Origin: Synechococcus sp. PCC 7502
GTDB taxonomy: Bacteria > Cyanobacteriota > Cyanobacteriia > Pseudanabaenales > Pseudanabaenaceae
NCBI RefSeq assembly: GCF_000317085.1
Contig: NC_019691.1
Span: 1-63,272 of the forward strand
Direction of reading: 5' to 3'
Length of the DNA stretch: 63,272 bases
Shown here: in pieces, positions 1 to 8,200 of the stretch
How positions within the stretch are numbered: the stretch's first letter is position 1
Layout: the number at the start of each line of letters is the position of its first letter
The notes under the pieces: generated by a model
Told to the model about the DNA's origin: nothing
What the model saw: the letters and a program-made list of their open reading frames with translations, nothing else
Databases searched by the model: none
Translations under genes and position numbers: made by a program

Positions 1-164
1 TAAACCAGTTAATAGGATTGAACTAACTGCTAGAGTGCGATCGATGTACCGAATAATTTACCGATAGTTAATGCTGTTTTATGTTTGTCCATTTCTTTTA
101 CCTTTAATAACATTTACCCCATCTGAAAGACTTTCTAGCATTTTTTATTTCTATCGATCGCAAC

Positions 165-178
165 TGGTAAATTTACCA
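165..178. repeat. 14-bp palindrome TGGTAAATTTACCA, copy 1
   Basis: Perfect 14-bp palindrome in the non-coding lead. A GTTCTAGGGG decamer follows at 209-218. The same palindrome recurs at 1360, 42572 and 43759. Nothing else is evident in bases 1-283: the short open frame there has no protein-like signature. Confidence 0.6.
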
Positions 179-283
179 CTTTCAAATGGATTACCTACGG
201 TATCGCACGTTCTAGGGGTAACAAATCTTGTAGCAGGTAAATCCAGTGGGTTGTAGGATTTTAGAGAAGCACTAAAAATATCT

Positions 284-1114
284 ATGCCAAGAATCTGCCG
301 ACATTTCTCCGCACTCAGGAGGAATCAATTATCCAGACCGATTAAGCAAGCAATCGCTAAAAAGATCATTCTGCCTAGTGACACAATCTTTGATTATGGG
401 TGTGGATTTGGTGGTGATGTGGAGAGGCTAAGGATATTGGGATATAAAGCCAATGGCTTTGATCCATACTATGCCCGACATAATCCATTGATTTACTCTG
501 ATATAGTCACCAATTTGTTTGTCATAGATGTGATTGAGAATGAGAGCGATCGCATAGCGGTAATCAAGAAATGTTGGATGCTATGCCGCAAGATATTCCT
601 ATTGGCAGTGAGGATGGATGGGGAGATCAGGAGCCAGACAACTGGGAGATTTTATAATGATGGACGGATCAGGCTGCGGACATTTCAAAGGGGCTGGCAT
701 CAACCAGATTTCCGAGAATTTGTAGAGGACACATTGCAGCAAAAGACATATTTATTTGGCGATGGCATGGTGGCACTGGTGAAGAACTTAGATTATATTC
801 AGCATTACCGAGATCACCGTAATATCAGGCTAACTAGGATAGTTCGACCAGAGCTTGCAAAGAGGCACCGAATTGGAAATTCCGACAGGTTAGATATTCC
901 CGTCCAAGCTGCCCAAACTGAGCCATTGCTAACTGGTCATCAAATTCCAAGCGTTCAAAGTACTGGATTATTAAGCGATCGCCTGTATGGGCAGTCGTCT
1001 GAAATATCGAGTTATGAACCACAATGCCAGCAATGTGCAGATTCTTTGCCCAAACGTATGGCGTGGAAACACCGCAAAAGTACAATACCGAGCCTTCAGG
1101 ATAATCCAAAGTAA
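284..1114 (+). CDS. Class I SAM methyltransferase, DNA-phosphorothioation-associated type, probably altered at the 3' end
   Basis: The first ~190 residues resemble the putative methyltransferase associated with DNA phosphorothioation (Dnd) loci. They have an N-terminal RNQLSRPIKQAI segment, a glycine-rich SAM motif FDYGCGFGGDVERL near residues 37-50, then GFDPYY and a DVIEN segment. Family members are usually much longer. From about residue 184 the frame runs antisense to a convincing leftward gene (834-1277), and that tail lacks family-like sequence. I infer that the coding part ends or is frameshifted near base 830. No dndA-E genes are visible, so its role is unknown. The ATG at 284 precedes the conserved start of the domain. 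Confidence 0.6.
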   Translation: MPRICRHFSALRRNQLSRPIKQAIAKKIILPSDTIFDYGCGFGGDVERLRILGYKANGFDPYYARHNPLIYSDIVTNLFVIDVIENESDRIAVIKKCWMLCRKIFLLAVRMDGEIRSQTTGRFYNDGRIRLRTFQRGWHQPDFREFVEDTLQQKTYLFGDGMVALVKNLDYIQHYRDHRNIRLTRIVRPELAKRHRIGNSDRLDIPVQAAQTEPLLTGHQIPSVQSTGLLSDRLYGQSSEISSYEPQCQQCADSLPKRMAWKHRKSTIPSLQDNPK

Positions 1115-1277
1115 TCTCGGTATTGATGGGCATTTTCAAGCCAAAGTCATTGCAGTATTTCCCGATTAGGCATCTAGCACAATGCACTTTTGGATCAAAA
1201 CCAGTGACTTGCTTTAACCATAGATACTTAAAGCCGATTATTCTATCTGCCTCGGACTGCCAAGTAAGGTTAATCAT
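834..1277 (-). CDS. Hypothetical protein (147 aa)
   Basis: I do not recognise the family. The protein has natural composition, with aromatic residues and several cysteines (HCARC and KYC near residues 32-42), which might bind a metal. It is the last member of a leftward series of small genes downstream of the replication gene. Its 3' half lies opposite the tail of the rightward methyltransferase frame, so one of the two annotations must be wrong there; the leftward protein looks more genuine. ATG start. Confidence 0.5.
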   Translation of the reverse strand: MINLTWQSEADRIIGFKYLWLKQVTGFDPKVHCARCLIGKYCNDFGLKMPINTEITLDYPEGSVLYFCGVSTPYVWAKNLHIAGIVVHNSIFQTTAHTGDRLIIQYFERLEFDDQLAMAQFGQLGREYLTCRNFQFGASLQALVELS

Positions 1278-1359
1278 AGATTTGGGAGGGGAAACCAGTT
1301 CCCCCTGATCGTTGGACTGTGCAGAGTTCTAGGATCATTTTCACCATAACACGAAGGAC

Positions 1360-1373
1360 TGGTAAATTTACCA
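1360..1373. repeat. 14-bp palindrome TGGTAAATTTACCA, copy 2
   Basis: Identical to the copy at 165, in the 127-bp gap between two leftward genes. The inverse decamer CCCCTAGAAC follows at 1378-1387. Confidence 0.6.
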
Positions 1374-1404
1374 CTCACCCCTAGAACTTTGATCGCTATG
1401 ATTA

Positions 1405-1641
1405 TTAACCTATTGCCATCTTGATATGTCGATATTCCGTTGCCTTAGTTCTTGGGTGGCACCGATGTCTAAAGGTATGAACATAATCTGAGCCTTCGAT
1501 CTTTGATCCCATATACTGCCAAACTTCGTTATTATTCAAGCATTCCGTATCTCCTTCTAAAATACCTAATTGATTCCAAATTATTTCCCACAGATTTGGC
1601 ATTTCACTTGGATCAACCCAAAAACATTTCAACTCATTCAT
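1405..1641 (-). CDS. Hypothetical protein (78 aa)
   Basis: Small acidic protein of unknown family with several Trp residues (FWVDPS, LWEIIW). I chose the ATG at 1641 because it overlaps the TGA of the upstream gene (1634-1636) by only a few bases, a typical coupled arrangement. The ATG at 1653 would overlap more. It is probably co-transcribed with the 216-aa gene before it. Confidence 0.5.
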   Translation of the reverse strand: MNELKCFWVDPSEMPNLWEIIWNQLGILEGDTECLNNNEVWQYMGSKIEGSDYVHTFRHRCHPRTKATEYRHIKMAIG

Positions 1642-2284
1642 AATTTTTCTCAAGCATTTTGATTTCCCTAGTAATCCTATCTAATTCATTTCTACGGGCG
1701 ATCGCTTCGCCTGCGGCTCTAACTTGTTTAGAGTTTTCTTCGCCTATATATTGACGCTTCACCAGACCAGATTCACCACTTAGCAAGGCAGCTTGAAGTT
1801 TAGATTGAAAGATAGGCTTATTACTGCGATAGTATGCCTGACGGAATTTTCGCTTGGATACCTTGCCATATTCAATCCAAACACCTTGCTCGGCAACGGG
1901 ACCAGTCGCTAGAATTTGATTGCGCCTTGCTTCTAGTTGAGCAATCCTATCAATTATGTTTTGATTTTTGCTATCTCCACTGATAAAGGTAGGTACTTTT
2001 AGTGGCTTGGTCGACTTGGGCTTAATTAATTGATCAAATAGATCATATAGTTCCTTGGGCAGTCCAATCATGCCATTGATCAGACTAAGTGCCATGACTG
2101 GATTAGTATCAACTAAACTATGTGCTTGCCTTAGAGCAGAGTTTGTATAGTAGCCGTAACTTTCTTGGTCAAGATATAGAGTTTCAAGCAGAGCTTTTAA
2201 TTGTTCTATGGGTAACTGATCTCTTTCTACAGTGATCGCACGTTCTAGGGGTAGTAATGTTTGAATTCCATTAACTTTTCTCAT
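1634..2284 (-). CDS. Hypothetical plasmid protein (216 aa)
   Basis: Family not recognised. The N-terminal half is helical. The middle has a basic stretch (VSKRKFRQAYYRS) and the C-terminus is a predicted coiled-coil-like segment (ELDRITREIKMLEKNYE). It lies 23 bp downstream of the HNH nuclease gene, and its stop overlaps the next small gene, so it belongs to the leftward replication-region operon. The decamer GTTCTAGGGG at 2242-2251 is embedded in its 5' coding sequence, where it encodes PLER. No enzymatic motif is visible. Confidence 0.55.
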   Translation of the reverse strand: MRKVNGIQTLLPLERAITVERDQLPIEQLKALLETLYLDQESYGYYTNSALRQAHSLVDTNPVMALSLINGMIGLPKELYDLFDQLIKPKSTKPLKVPTFISGDSKNQNIIDRIAQLEARRNQILATGPVAEQGVWIEYGKVSKRKFRQAYYRSNKPIFQSKLQAALLSGESGLVKRQYIGEENSKQVRAAGEAIARRNELDRITREIKMLEKNYE

Positions 2285-2307
2285 AATTCCCCACTTTTTT
2301 AGTGAAA

Positions 2308-2700
2308 TTAACTTGAGCCATTTGTCACCTCTAGTGTTAGTTGACCGTGACGTTCTTTTTTTAATCGTTTTTTCGTTGCCATTTGTCCAACGTCATACCT
2401 GAGATGGCATGGTTTACATAGGGCTTTTAAGTTGGAGCGATTCCCTTCGGGATGCGTACCGCCGCAATTACTTTGCACATGATCTAGTTGAGCTACGGTC
2501 AATGTAAATCGCTGGGGATGATCGATTGCCTCGGCAAATTCCGAGCTTTGCATATCCCACTCTGAAAAGAACTCAGCCCATGATTCTCCATTGCGGCGAT
2601 ATTGTTTGCCGCATTTTTCGCATTTCCAGTCAACTGCTTCTTTTATGGCAATAGCGATTTGCTCCCAATCTGTTGGGTACAACTTACGATCCATAGACAT
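2308..2700 (-). CDS. HNH endonuclease domain protein
   Basis: Small nuclease of the HNH superfamily (130 aa). Visible are a CEKCGK zinc knuckle near residues 28-33, the LDHV motif carrying the first catalytic His, an Asn-containing GNRSN segment and the ALCKPCH zinc/His motif near residues 93-99. The spacing is typical of stand-alone HNH proteins on plasmids and phages. It sits between the CyRepA1-like gene (51 bp upstream) and a hypothetical gene, in the same direction. Substrate unknown; it could be a homing-like, mobilisation or restriction nuclease. Confidence 0.85.
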   Translation of the reverse strand: MSMDRKLYPTDWEQIAIAIKEAVDWKCEKCGKQYRRNGESWAEFFSEWDMQSSEFAEAIDHPQRFTLTVAQLDHVQSNCGGTHPEGNRSNLKALCKPCHLRYDVGQMATKKRLKKERHGQLTLEVTNGSS

Positions 2701-2751
2701 ACTTAAAATCCTCTGTCTTTAGCCTAAATTTCGAGATAACTGGCAAGACTG

Positions 2752-5700
2752 CTAGCTATCATAGTATAGCCATTGTGGGTATACCCACCGTTGAATAGTA
2801 GCCTTTACCCTATTGGATAAATACTGCCAAACTTGTCGAATAACTTCAACTGAGTATTGATTTTTAATTTTTGTAAGCAAAGTAGCATCTAAACACTCAA
2901 AATTTGTTTTAGCTAAAGTTTCTACAAGCTGATCTGCTATCTTTTCTTGTTCTTTAGTTTGGTTAGGCATTAGATCGATCGCCCCTTCCTGATTAGTTTC
3001 TATAATGGTGGGGGGGATCTCTTCTTTTACCATAAATTCATTTCGACGATGTTCACGTCTTGCCACTATTGCTTGTAATTGCGCCCATGCCTCAGAATCA
3101 ATCCAGCAGTAGTTAGTCATACTATTGTTCTCATGCACTCGCTTTGATTTAGTTGTAATACCTAACTGGGAGCATAAACTACGAAAGATCCAGATATTAG
3201 TTTGATCTTGGGGAATATTAAACCCTAAATACTTTTTAATATCTTCTGCACATTGGCGACAGATTTGACCTATATTTTCTAAGTCTTGATTTGTGTACTC
3301 TTGATTAAGTACTAAGAATTTTTCTAGTCTTAGTTTATTGCGAATGAAGCTACCTAAAATATGACAAGGTTGATCTGGTATAAAAATCCCTTGATCATAT
3401 TTGGCTTGTTTAGAGATGGCATCTAAGTCACTTTTAATTGCTAAGTCAGTATTAAATAAAGCCTCAAATCGAAGAATCTTGATACGGGTTTGCCCATCAC
3501 GATCATATTCAACTAATTCAGGGCTAACATCGTCGGTACAATAAAAATTTGCAATAGCCGTTTTAGTTTCATTTAATATTTCATCCGGAGAACGTGATTC
3601 CTTTTTAGAAAGATCTTGAATCTGTGATTTTAAGAGAATTTTAGCAGAGGCGATCGCCTGATATTGTTCTTGCTTTACTTGTTGTTTGGCTTCTTTAACC
3701 AGATTAGAAATATTCGACTCGCTATCTTCATGGTTAATAACTGTAACAATATTACCCTCGTAGATTAGACGCTCTAAAAGATGATCTCGCAATGACCACA
3801 TAGAAGAATTATTGGCAGCTTCAATTTTTGCCCAAAGATCAATATGCGGATTATCCCAAGTTACGCCATTTAATACCAGATTTAAATCCGCACCCAAGCT
3901 GGCTCGGATTAAACTTGCTTCTCGATCCCAACGACTTTGGAGTGTATTCTTTATTTTCACAGGAAATTCAGAGCGATCAATCCGACTAAAATTATTACCT
4001 CGGGCTTTACACCAAACTACACGGGGGATATTATCTCTCACTCTAGATAAAGATTGGCTAATATCAGCATCGGTGAGAGTTCCATAAAACATCCCATAGA
4101 CTTTATCGAACCACTGAATTTCAATAGAAACTCCCGTACTCATTGAAGGCGTGGATATAACCACATCGTAGTCTTGAACTTTTTGATTAATATTACGAAT
4201 GAATTCTGATTCGATTTCTCCGCCACTAGTTTCTGAATTGATTAATAGTACTTTTAATCTAGGGCGCACAGACTTCATCTGGTTTACTAACTTAGCGATC
4301 GCCTTGGAACTAGCTTTACTATCGGTAGCAATAAACAACTTTTTACCATTTGAAATATCAATTAATAATTCAGAAGTAATTTCAGCATCAGACTTAGCAC
4401 GAAAGAATTTGGTTGGATAACCTTGAGGCTTATAAGTATTCTGGATCAAATAAATATCATTATCATCTCCACGCAAAGCTTTGAGATAGTCTAAACTCAT
4501 ATCGCTGAGGTCGGCATCAGCCACAATCACCCTTTGAGCAAAGCGAATCAGAAGTTGTAATCGAGCAATTAATGCGGGGCGTTTACCATCTTTGTTGCAA
4601 GTGGAGCCAGAAATTAGATGTCTAAGTACCTGTTCTACTTCATCAATGACTAAATCACAACCAATAAAGTTTGTGGGATTAAAAGCCAAAATACTATCTA
4701 CACAGGCACCAACTCGTAATGTATAGGCAGAAGCAGTGATAAAGTTTCCACTTACTTGATCAATATCGCCTTTGAAGTCAACCCCAAGACGTTGGCAAAG
4801 GTTACGCATTAGGCTTACTCTATGACCAAGGAGTGCTAGCTTATCTGCACTATTAACTGACGAGGCGATCGCTTTGGTTTTACCCGTACCCTTAGCAGAC
4901 TGGATCGCAATAATGCCAGATTTAGGAATATCTAATGTCGTATGGGATAGGTCATTTATATTCAAACATAGCGATGGCTTATAGGTAAGTTGATGCTTTA
5001 GAGTCCATATCCATTGATAGCTAGCCAGTGGTAGAGAGTTATTGTATAAATTCTCAAAGCTATCAGCCCCAAACGCCACAATAAAATCATCAACTCCAGT
5101 TTTATCAGTATTTGGTAACAATGGTAATTGAATAATTTTTACAGAGCAGCCAGCAGCTTCAAACAGTTTTCCAGTTCTAACTTGAGCGAGATAAACTGCT
5201 TTCTTGGTTTTAGGTTTAGTTTCCGTATCAAAGCAAAACAGAACAGTTCGATCCGAAGTAGCAAAAAGCTGGAGATAGGACTGAAGAGTTACATTATTTT
5301 GTTCGTTTCTACCTCTCCCCATTGTGATTCCTCGGAGAGCGATCGCTATATAGCCTTGAGAAAGTAAAGCACAGGCTTTCTTCATGCCTTCGCAAATTAT
5401 AATCGGTAAGTTATGCTGTCTTACCCATGCCCAAAAATTAGAACCATCTATAGGGCAATTATGACGCAGTGCTACGGTTTGCCAAACTGATAAAGGGATC
5501 TTGGCAAATCCACCCACTTGTCCTTGTCCAATTGGATTTTCGTATTTACGGGGCTTTAATTTAGTTTGATCTAAAACTGGATGTTCAAGCTTAACTTGAA
5601 ATACTTGTGCAGATTTTTCATCCTCTGTGAATGGATTAATTGTATGAATAATCGTCCCATATTGCTCAGGACGCTGCACTTTACCAGTTAACGATGTACG

Positions 5701-5895
5701 CCAGCGCTTAATTTCCCAATTTAAAGCTTCGTGGATGGGATAACTAACATCTCCACCGTACGTGATAACTTCATCGGCAGTGACTGTTGTGTTCGCAAAA
5801 AACAACTCAGGGGCGATCGCACTTTCAATTACCCATTCTTGGTAAACCTGATCAGCATAAGTTTGAAAATCGTGGGGTACTTTTAGCATAAGCAC
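2752..5895 (-). CDS. CyRepA1-family plasmid replication protein (TOPRIM-like DUF3854 plus helicase domain)
   Basis: A 1047-aa replication protein of the type found on many cyanobacterial plasmids. The N-terminal third has a DUF3854/TOPRIM-like domain: IICEGMKKA supplies the acidic Glu and LFCFDTE the DxD-type acidic cluster, consistent with primase-like catalysis. A P-loop helicase follows, with Walker A SAKGTGKT, Walker B LVIDEVEQ and a later TPSMSTGVSIE segment resembling helicase motif V. It is transcribed away from the iteron origin, which lies directly upstream. The family assignment comes from architecture and length; enzymatic roles are inferred. The ATG at 5895 is followed by a second in-frame ATG two codons later. 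Confidence 0.8.
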   Translation of the reverse strand: MLMLKVPHDFQTYADQVYQEWVIESAIAPELFFANTTVTADEVITYGGDVSYPIHEALNWEIKRWRTSLTGKVQRPEQYGTIIHTINPFTEDEKSAQVFQVKLEHPVLDQTKLKPRKYENPIGQGQVGGFAKIPLSVWQTVALRHNCPIDGSNFWAWVRQHNLPIIICEGMKKACALLSQGYIAIALRGITMGRGRNEQNNVTLQSYLQLFATSDRTVLFCFDTETKPKTKKAVYLAQVRTGKLFEAAGCSVKIIQLPLLPNTDKTGVDDFIVAFGADSFENLYNNSLPLASYQWIWTLKHQLTYKPSLCLNINDLSHTTLDIPKSGIIAIQSAKGTGKTKAIASSVNSADKLALLGHRVSLMRNLCQRLGVDFKGDIDQVSGNFITASAYTLRVGACVDSILAFNPTNFIGCDLVIDEVEQVLRHLISGSTCNKDGKRPALIARLQLLIRFAQRVIVADADLSDMSLDYLKALRGDDNDIYLIQNTYKPQGYPTKFFRAKSDAEITSELLIDISNGKKLFIATDSKASSKAIAKLVNQMKSVRPRLKVLLINSETSGGEIESEFIRNINQKVQDYDVVISTPSMSTGVSIEIQWFDKVYGMFYGTLTDADISQSLSRVRDNIPRVVWCKARGNNFSRIDRSEFPVKIKNTLQSRWDREASLIRASLGADLNLVLNGVTWDNPHIDLWAKIEAANNSSMWSLRDHLLERLIYEGNIVTVINHEDSESNISNLVKEAKQQVKQEQYQAIASAKILLKSQIQDLSKKESRSPDEILNETKTAIANFYCTDDVSPELVEYDRDGQTRIKILRFEALFNTDLAIKSDLDAISKQAKYDQGIFIPDQPCHILGSFIRNKLRLEKFLVLNQEYTNQDLENIGQICRQCAEDIKKYLGFNIPQDQTNIWIFRSLCSQLGITTKSKRVHENNSMTNYCWIDSEAWAQLQAIVARREHRRNEFMVKEEIPPTIIETNQEGAIDLMPNQTKEQEKIADQLVETLAKTNFECLDATLLTKIKNQYSVEVIRQVWQYLSNRVKATIQRWVYPQWLYYDS

Positions 5896-6118
5896 CTCGC
5901 ACTTAGACTTGCAAAAGACTTACTGCACACCCAAAATTGCCAAGGGGTGAAGATAAATTTCTGTTGTTGGTAGTTGATTTTGCAAGTCATTGCATATTTA
6001 TACCAGACAAAATTTTTGTAATCAGAGCGCAAAACCCTGATTTTTGTAATCACTTTTTATAATTTTGTAATCACTTTTTTTTAAAACCCTGATTTAATCA
6101 AGGTTTTTCTCTTTTATT

Positions 6119-6546
6119 AGGGGTGGGGTTCTAGTGTAATTGGCAATTATCAGGGGTGGGGTTCTAGTGTAAAAACTTTTTTAGAACTTTATAAGGGGTG
6201 GGGTTCTAGTGTATTTTGTAATCAAGTTTTAAAATCATTTAAAGTCTATAAACCCTTGCTATAACTTAATTATATGAGTTTTCCACAGAAAATTATAAGG
6301 GGTGGGGTTCTAGTGTCGATTACACAGTTTTCAGAGGGGTGGGGTTCTAGTGTATTTTGTAATCAATAATCTTCAAACCTATATATGGCGAAGTTTTCAA
6401 TGATTAGAACATTCAAAGGGGTAGGGTTCTAGTGTGTTTTGTAATCAGTCAGGATTTCATGACAATTGCTTGTAATGATTAAGCAGCAAAGCTTTAAGGT
6501 CATTTTTAATATTTTGATGAAATTATCAGGGGTGGGGTTCTAGTGT
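6119..6546 (+). repeat. Iterons: seven copies of AGGGGTGGGGTTCTAGTGT
   Basis: Exact copies occupy 6119-6137, 6152-6170, 6194-6212, 6298-6316, 6335-6353 and 6528-6546. A one-base variant (GGGTAGGG) is at 6417-6435. All point the same way. Spacing is irregular (33 to 111 bp between starts), so they are not all in helical phase. Likely bound by the HTH initiator encoded just to the right. Confidence 0.9.
6279..6287 (+). promoter_or_regulatory. DnaA-box-like site TTTTCCACA
   Basis: Matches the TTTTCCACA form of the DnaA box used in cyanobacteria. It is the only one seen in the origin and lies between iterons 3 and 4, next to an AT-rich stretch that could be the unwinding region. Confidence 0.5.
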
Positions 6547-6597
6547 GTTTTGTAATCAATGTAATCAGTATTATTTCACTTGAAAGAATGTAGTTAA

Positions 6598-8055
6598 CTA
6601 AGTCGCAAAATGCTTATGGTTAGGTTGTTCTAAACGCAATCCCCATGTTTTTGGATCTAAGGTTTTTTCTAAAATTTCTTCATTTTCAGGACTAATCGTG
6701 CGCTCTCCATTTTCAATTAATGAAATTAGACCCTGACTGATTTTAGTTACAGTTGATAGCTTGCGTTGACTCCAGCCTTGTTGCATCCTTAGTTCTTTGA
6801 CGCGAGCACCATTTATTTTTGGCAGTAACAAAGATTTCTCAGTCTGTAATTCAGCTTCTAACTTAATCTCATTATCCATTATATCTTTGAGGGAAATTTT
6901 AATAAATGCTCCAAGAAGTTGATCGAAAAAGCCTTTAGGTCTATGAGATTTTGTGCGTCCAAAACCTATTGGTTGAATCTCAGGGGGATAGGTTTCAGAA
7001 TCAAATTCGATTGCCCAGCCCTTTTCCTGTAAAATTAGCAAGTCACTATCCCACTGGGAAACTAACTTTTTACGTAGGTCTTGATTATTTTGAGAAGCTA
7101 TAAGCTTTTGCGAACCGTAGGCAATTTCCATTAATGTTTTTACGGCAACTAAGCTATCACAGTCAAACTGTGTCTTAAATAGTAACCACATCATTAAGCG
7201 TGCTGCTCCCTCGTGGTGCTGCCAAATGCTCATCACACTCTCTAAAAGGTTTTTGGAAAGATACCCTAGCTGACTATAAGCAATTTTATCCTTTAATCCT
7301 TCTTCATTCAGAAAATATCTAGCCCACAGACCAGGTTTAACTATAAAGGTAATGCCTATAAGTTCTTTATCTCCTAATAGGTTTTCTTGATACTCATAGC
7401 GTTTACCTAGAATATGCCATAACCGTCCTTCTTCTACCGTAAATCCTTTGACTTTCCCTTGAGTTGGATAAGAAATGAATGTAGTAATTTTACAAGGTTG
7501 AGTGGCAATTTCTTCAATTAATGCTAGTTTCTCATGTCTGCTTTTATCTGTTCGCTTTTTTAAGCCTAGATATGATTCAATTTGGCGATCGCTAATAATA
7601 AATTCTTGCTCCCAAGGTCTTTCAAGTTGGGTGGCATGGGCGGCAAAAATCAGGTGCATACAGGCGGCACGGATGTCAAAGGTATCAATAACTGCTAGAG
7701 CCGCAGCTCCTGCAAGAGTAACTGGGTTTTCATCCTCTAGGTTATCTGTTACCCAGAAGTGAATGGCTCCATTGCCGATGTCTCTGGCATATCGGAGTTT
7801 ACCTTCTCGATCATTTAACCATAGAAGTTGATTGCGCTGAGTGAGGATATTACTAGCTTCCCAAATCGGCAAAGCTGATGCCATGCGATTGATCTTCTGC
7901 TCTGTAAAAAGGGTAGGACTAGTTGTTGGTTGAGTAGATTCAGGATGTATAGCCGTTCCCAGTGATTGAGTTAAATCTTCGTTTTTTAGATCGTTTCCAC
8001 TAGCTTTTGCAACTTTTTTGGATGAGACCTTATCACTTTTATTCTTACCAGCCAT
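6598..8055 (-). CDS. Plasmid replication initiator-like protein with C-terminal XRE helix-turn-helix
   Basis: A 485-aa protein encoded immediately right of the iterons and transcribed towards them. The N-terminal 50 residues are Lys/Ser-rich and probably disordered. The long middle region (about 60-400) resembles Rep-type winged-helix proteins of cyanobacterial plasmids, though I see no diagnostic motif. An XRE-type HTH sits near residues 415-465 (VKELRMQQGWSQRKLS followed by QGLISLIENGERT). Position next to iterons plus the HTH make an iteron-binding initiator or its regulator the best reading. Inverted repeats upstream (8075-8082 / 8138-8145) may be its operator. Confidence 0.65.
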   Translation of the reverse strand: MAGKNKSDKVSSKKVAKASGNDLKNEDLTQSLGTAIHPESTQPTTSPTLFTEQKINRMASALPIWEASNILTQRNQLLWLNDREGKLRYARDIGNGAIHFWVTDNLEDENPVTLAGAAALAVIDTFDIRAACMHLIFAAHATQLERPWEQEFIISDRQIESYLGLKKRTDKSRHEKLALIEEIATQPCKITTFISYPTQGKVKGFTVEEGRLWHILGKRYEYQENLLGDKELIGITFIVKPGLWARYFLNEEGLKDKIAYSQLGYLSKNLLESVMSIWQHHEGAARLMMWLLFKTQFDCDSLVAVKTLMEIAYGSQKLIASQNNQDLRKKLVSQWDSDLLILQEKGWAIEFDSETYPPEIQPIGFGRTKSHRPKGFFDQLLGAFIKISLKDIMDNEIKLEAELQTEKSLLLPKINGARVKELRMQQGWSQRKLSTVTKISQGLISLIENGERTISPENEEILEKTLDPKTWGLRLEQPNHKHFAT

Positions 8056-8074
8056 ATATTTACTCTAAATGTTG

Positions 8075-8145
8075 GTGATAAATACCGTTTTACTTTGATT
8101 TAACTATGAAACTAGCTACTATAGTCACTATTCCAAGTTTATCAC
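8075..8145. promoter_or_regulatory. Inverted repeat GTGATAAA / TTTATCAC upstream of the initiator gene
   Basis: GTGATAAA at 8075-8082 and its complement TTTATCAC at 8138-8145 flank the probable promoter of the leftward initiator gene (start 8055). An autoregulatory operator is possible; the 55-bp spacing makes this weak. Confidence 0.25.
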
Positions 8146-8200
8146 TAATATTTTCTATACATACTGATACGATTTGACTTTTTCCTAGAATGAGTTGTAA

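Larger units (their letters stand above)
6014..6558 (+). repeat. TTTTGTAATCA repeats (7 copies)
   Basis: Copies start at 6014, 6042, 6063, 6214, 6355, 6437 and 6548. The first three form a loose tandem before the iterons. The last four directly follow iterons 3, 5, 6 and 7 with one or two bases between. This suggests a second binding half-site or a second protein. Confidence 0.85.
6014..6567. other. Candidate plasmid replication origin (iteron cluster)
   Basis: A 702-bp gene-free stretch (5896-6597) between two leftward replication genes holds seven 19-bp iterons, seven TTTTGTAATCA repeats, one DnaA-box-like site and AT-rich spacers. This is the usual anatomy of an iteron-controlled origin, with the initiator gene next to it. 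Confidence 0.8.

Noticed and set aside
71-256. 61-aa open frame at the left end
   Set aside because: Hydrophobic, low-information translation, no ribosome-binding site, and it contains the palindrome/decamer repeats; looks non-coding.
6014-6567. CRISPR-like appearance of regularly repeated 19-mers
   Set aside because: Spacing is irregular (33-111 bp), repeats lack CRISPR dyad features, no cas genes; position beside initiator genes fits iterons.
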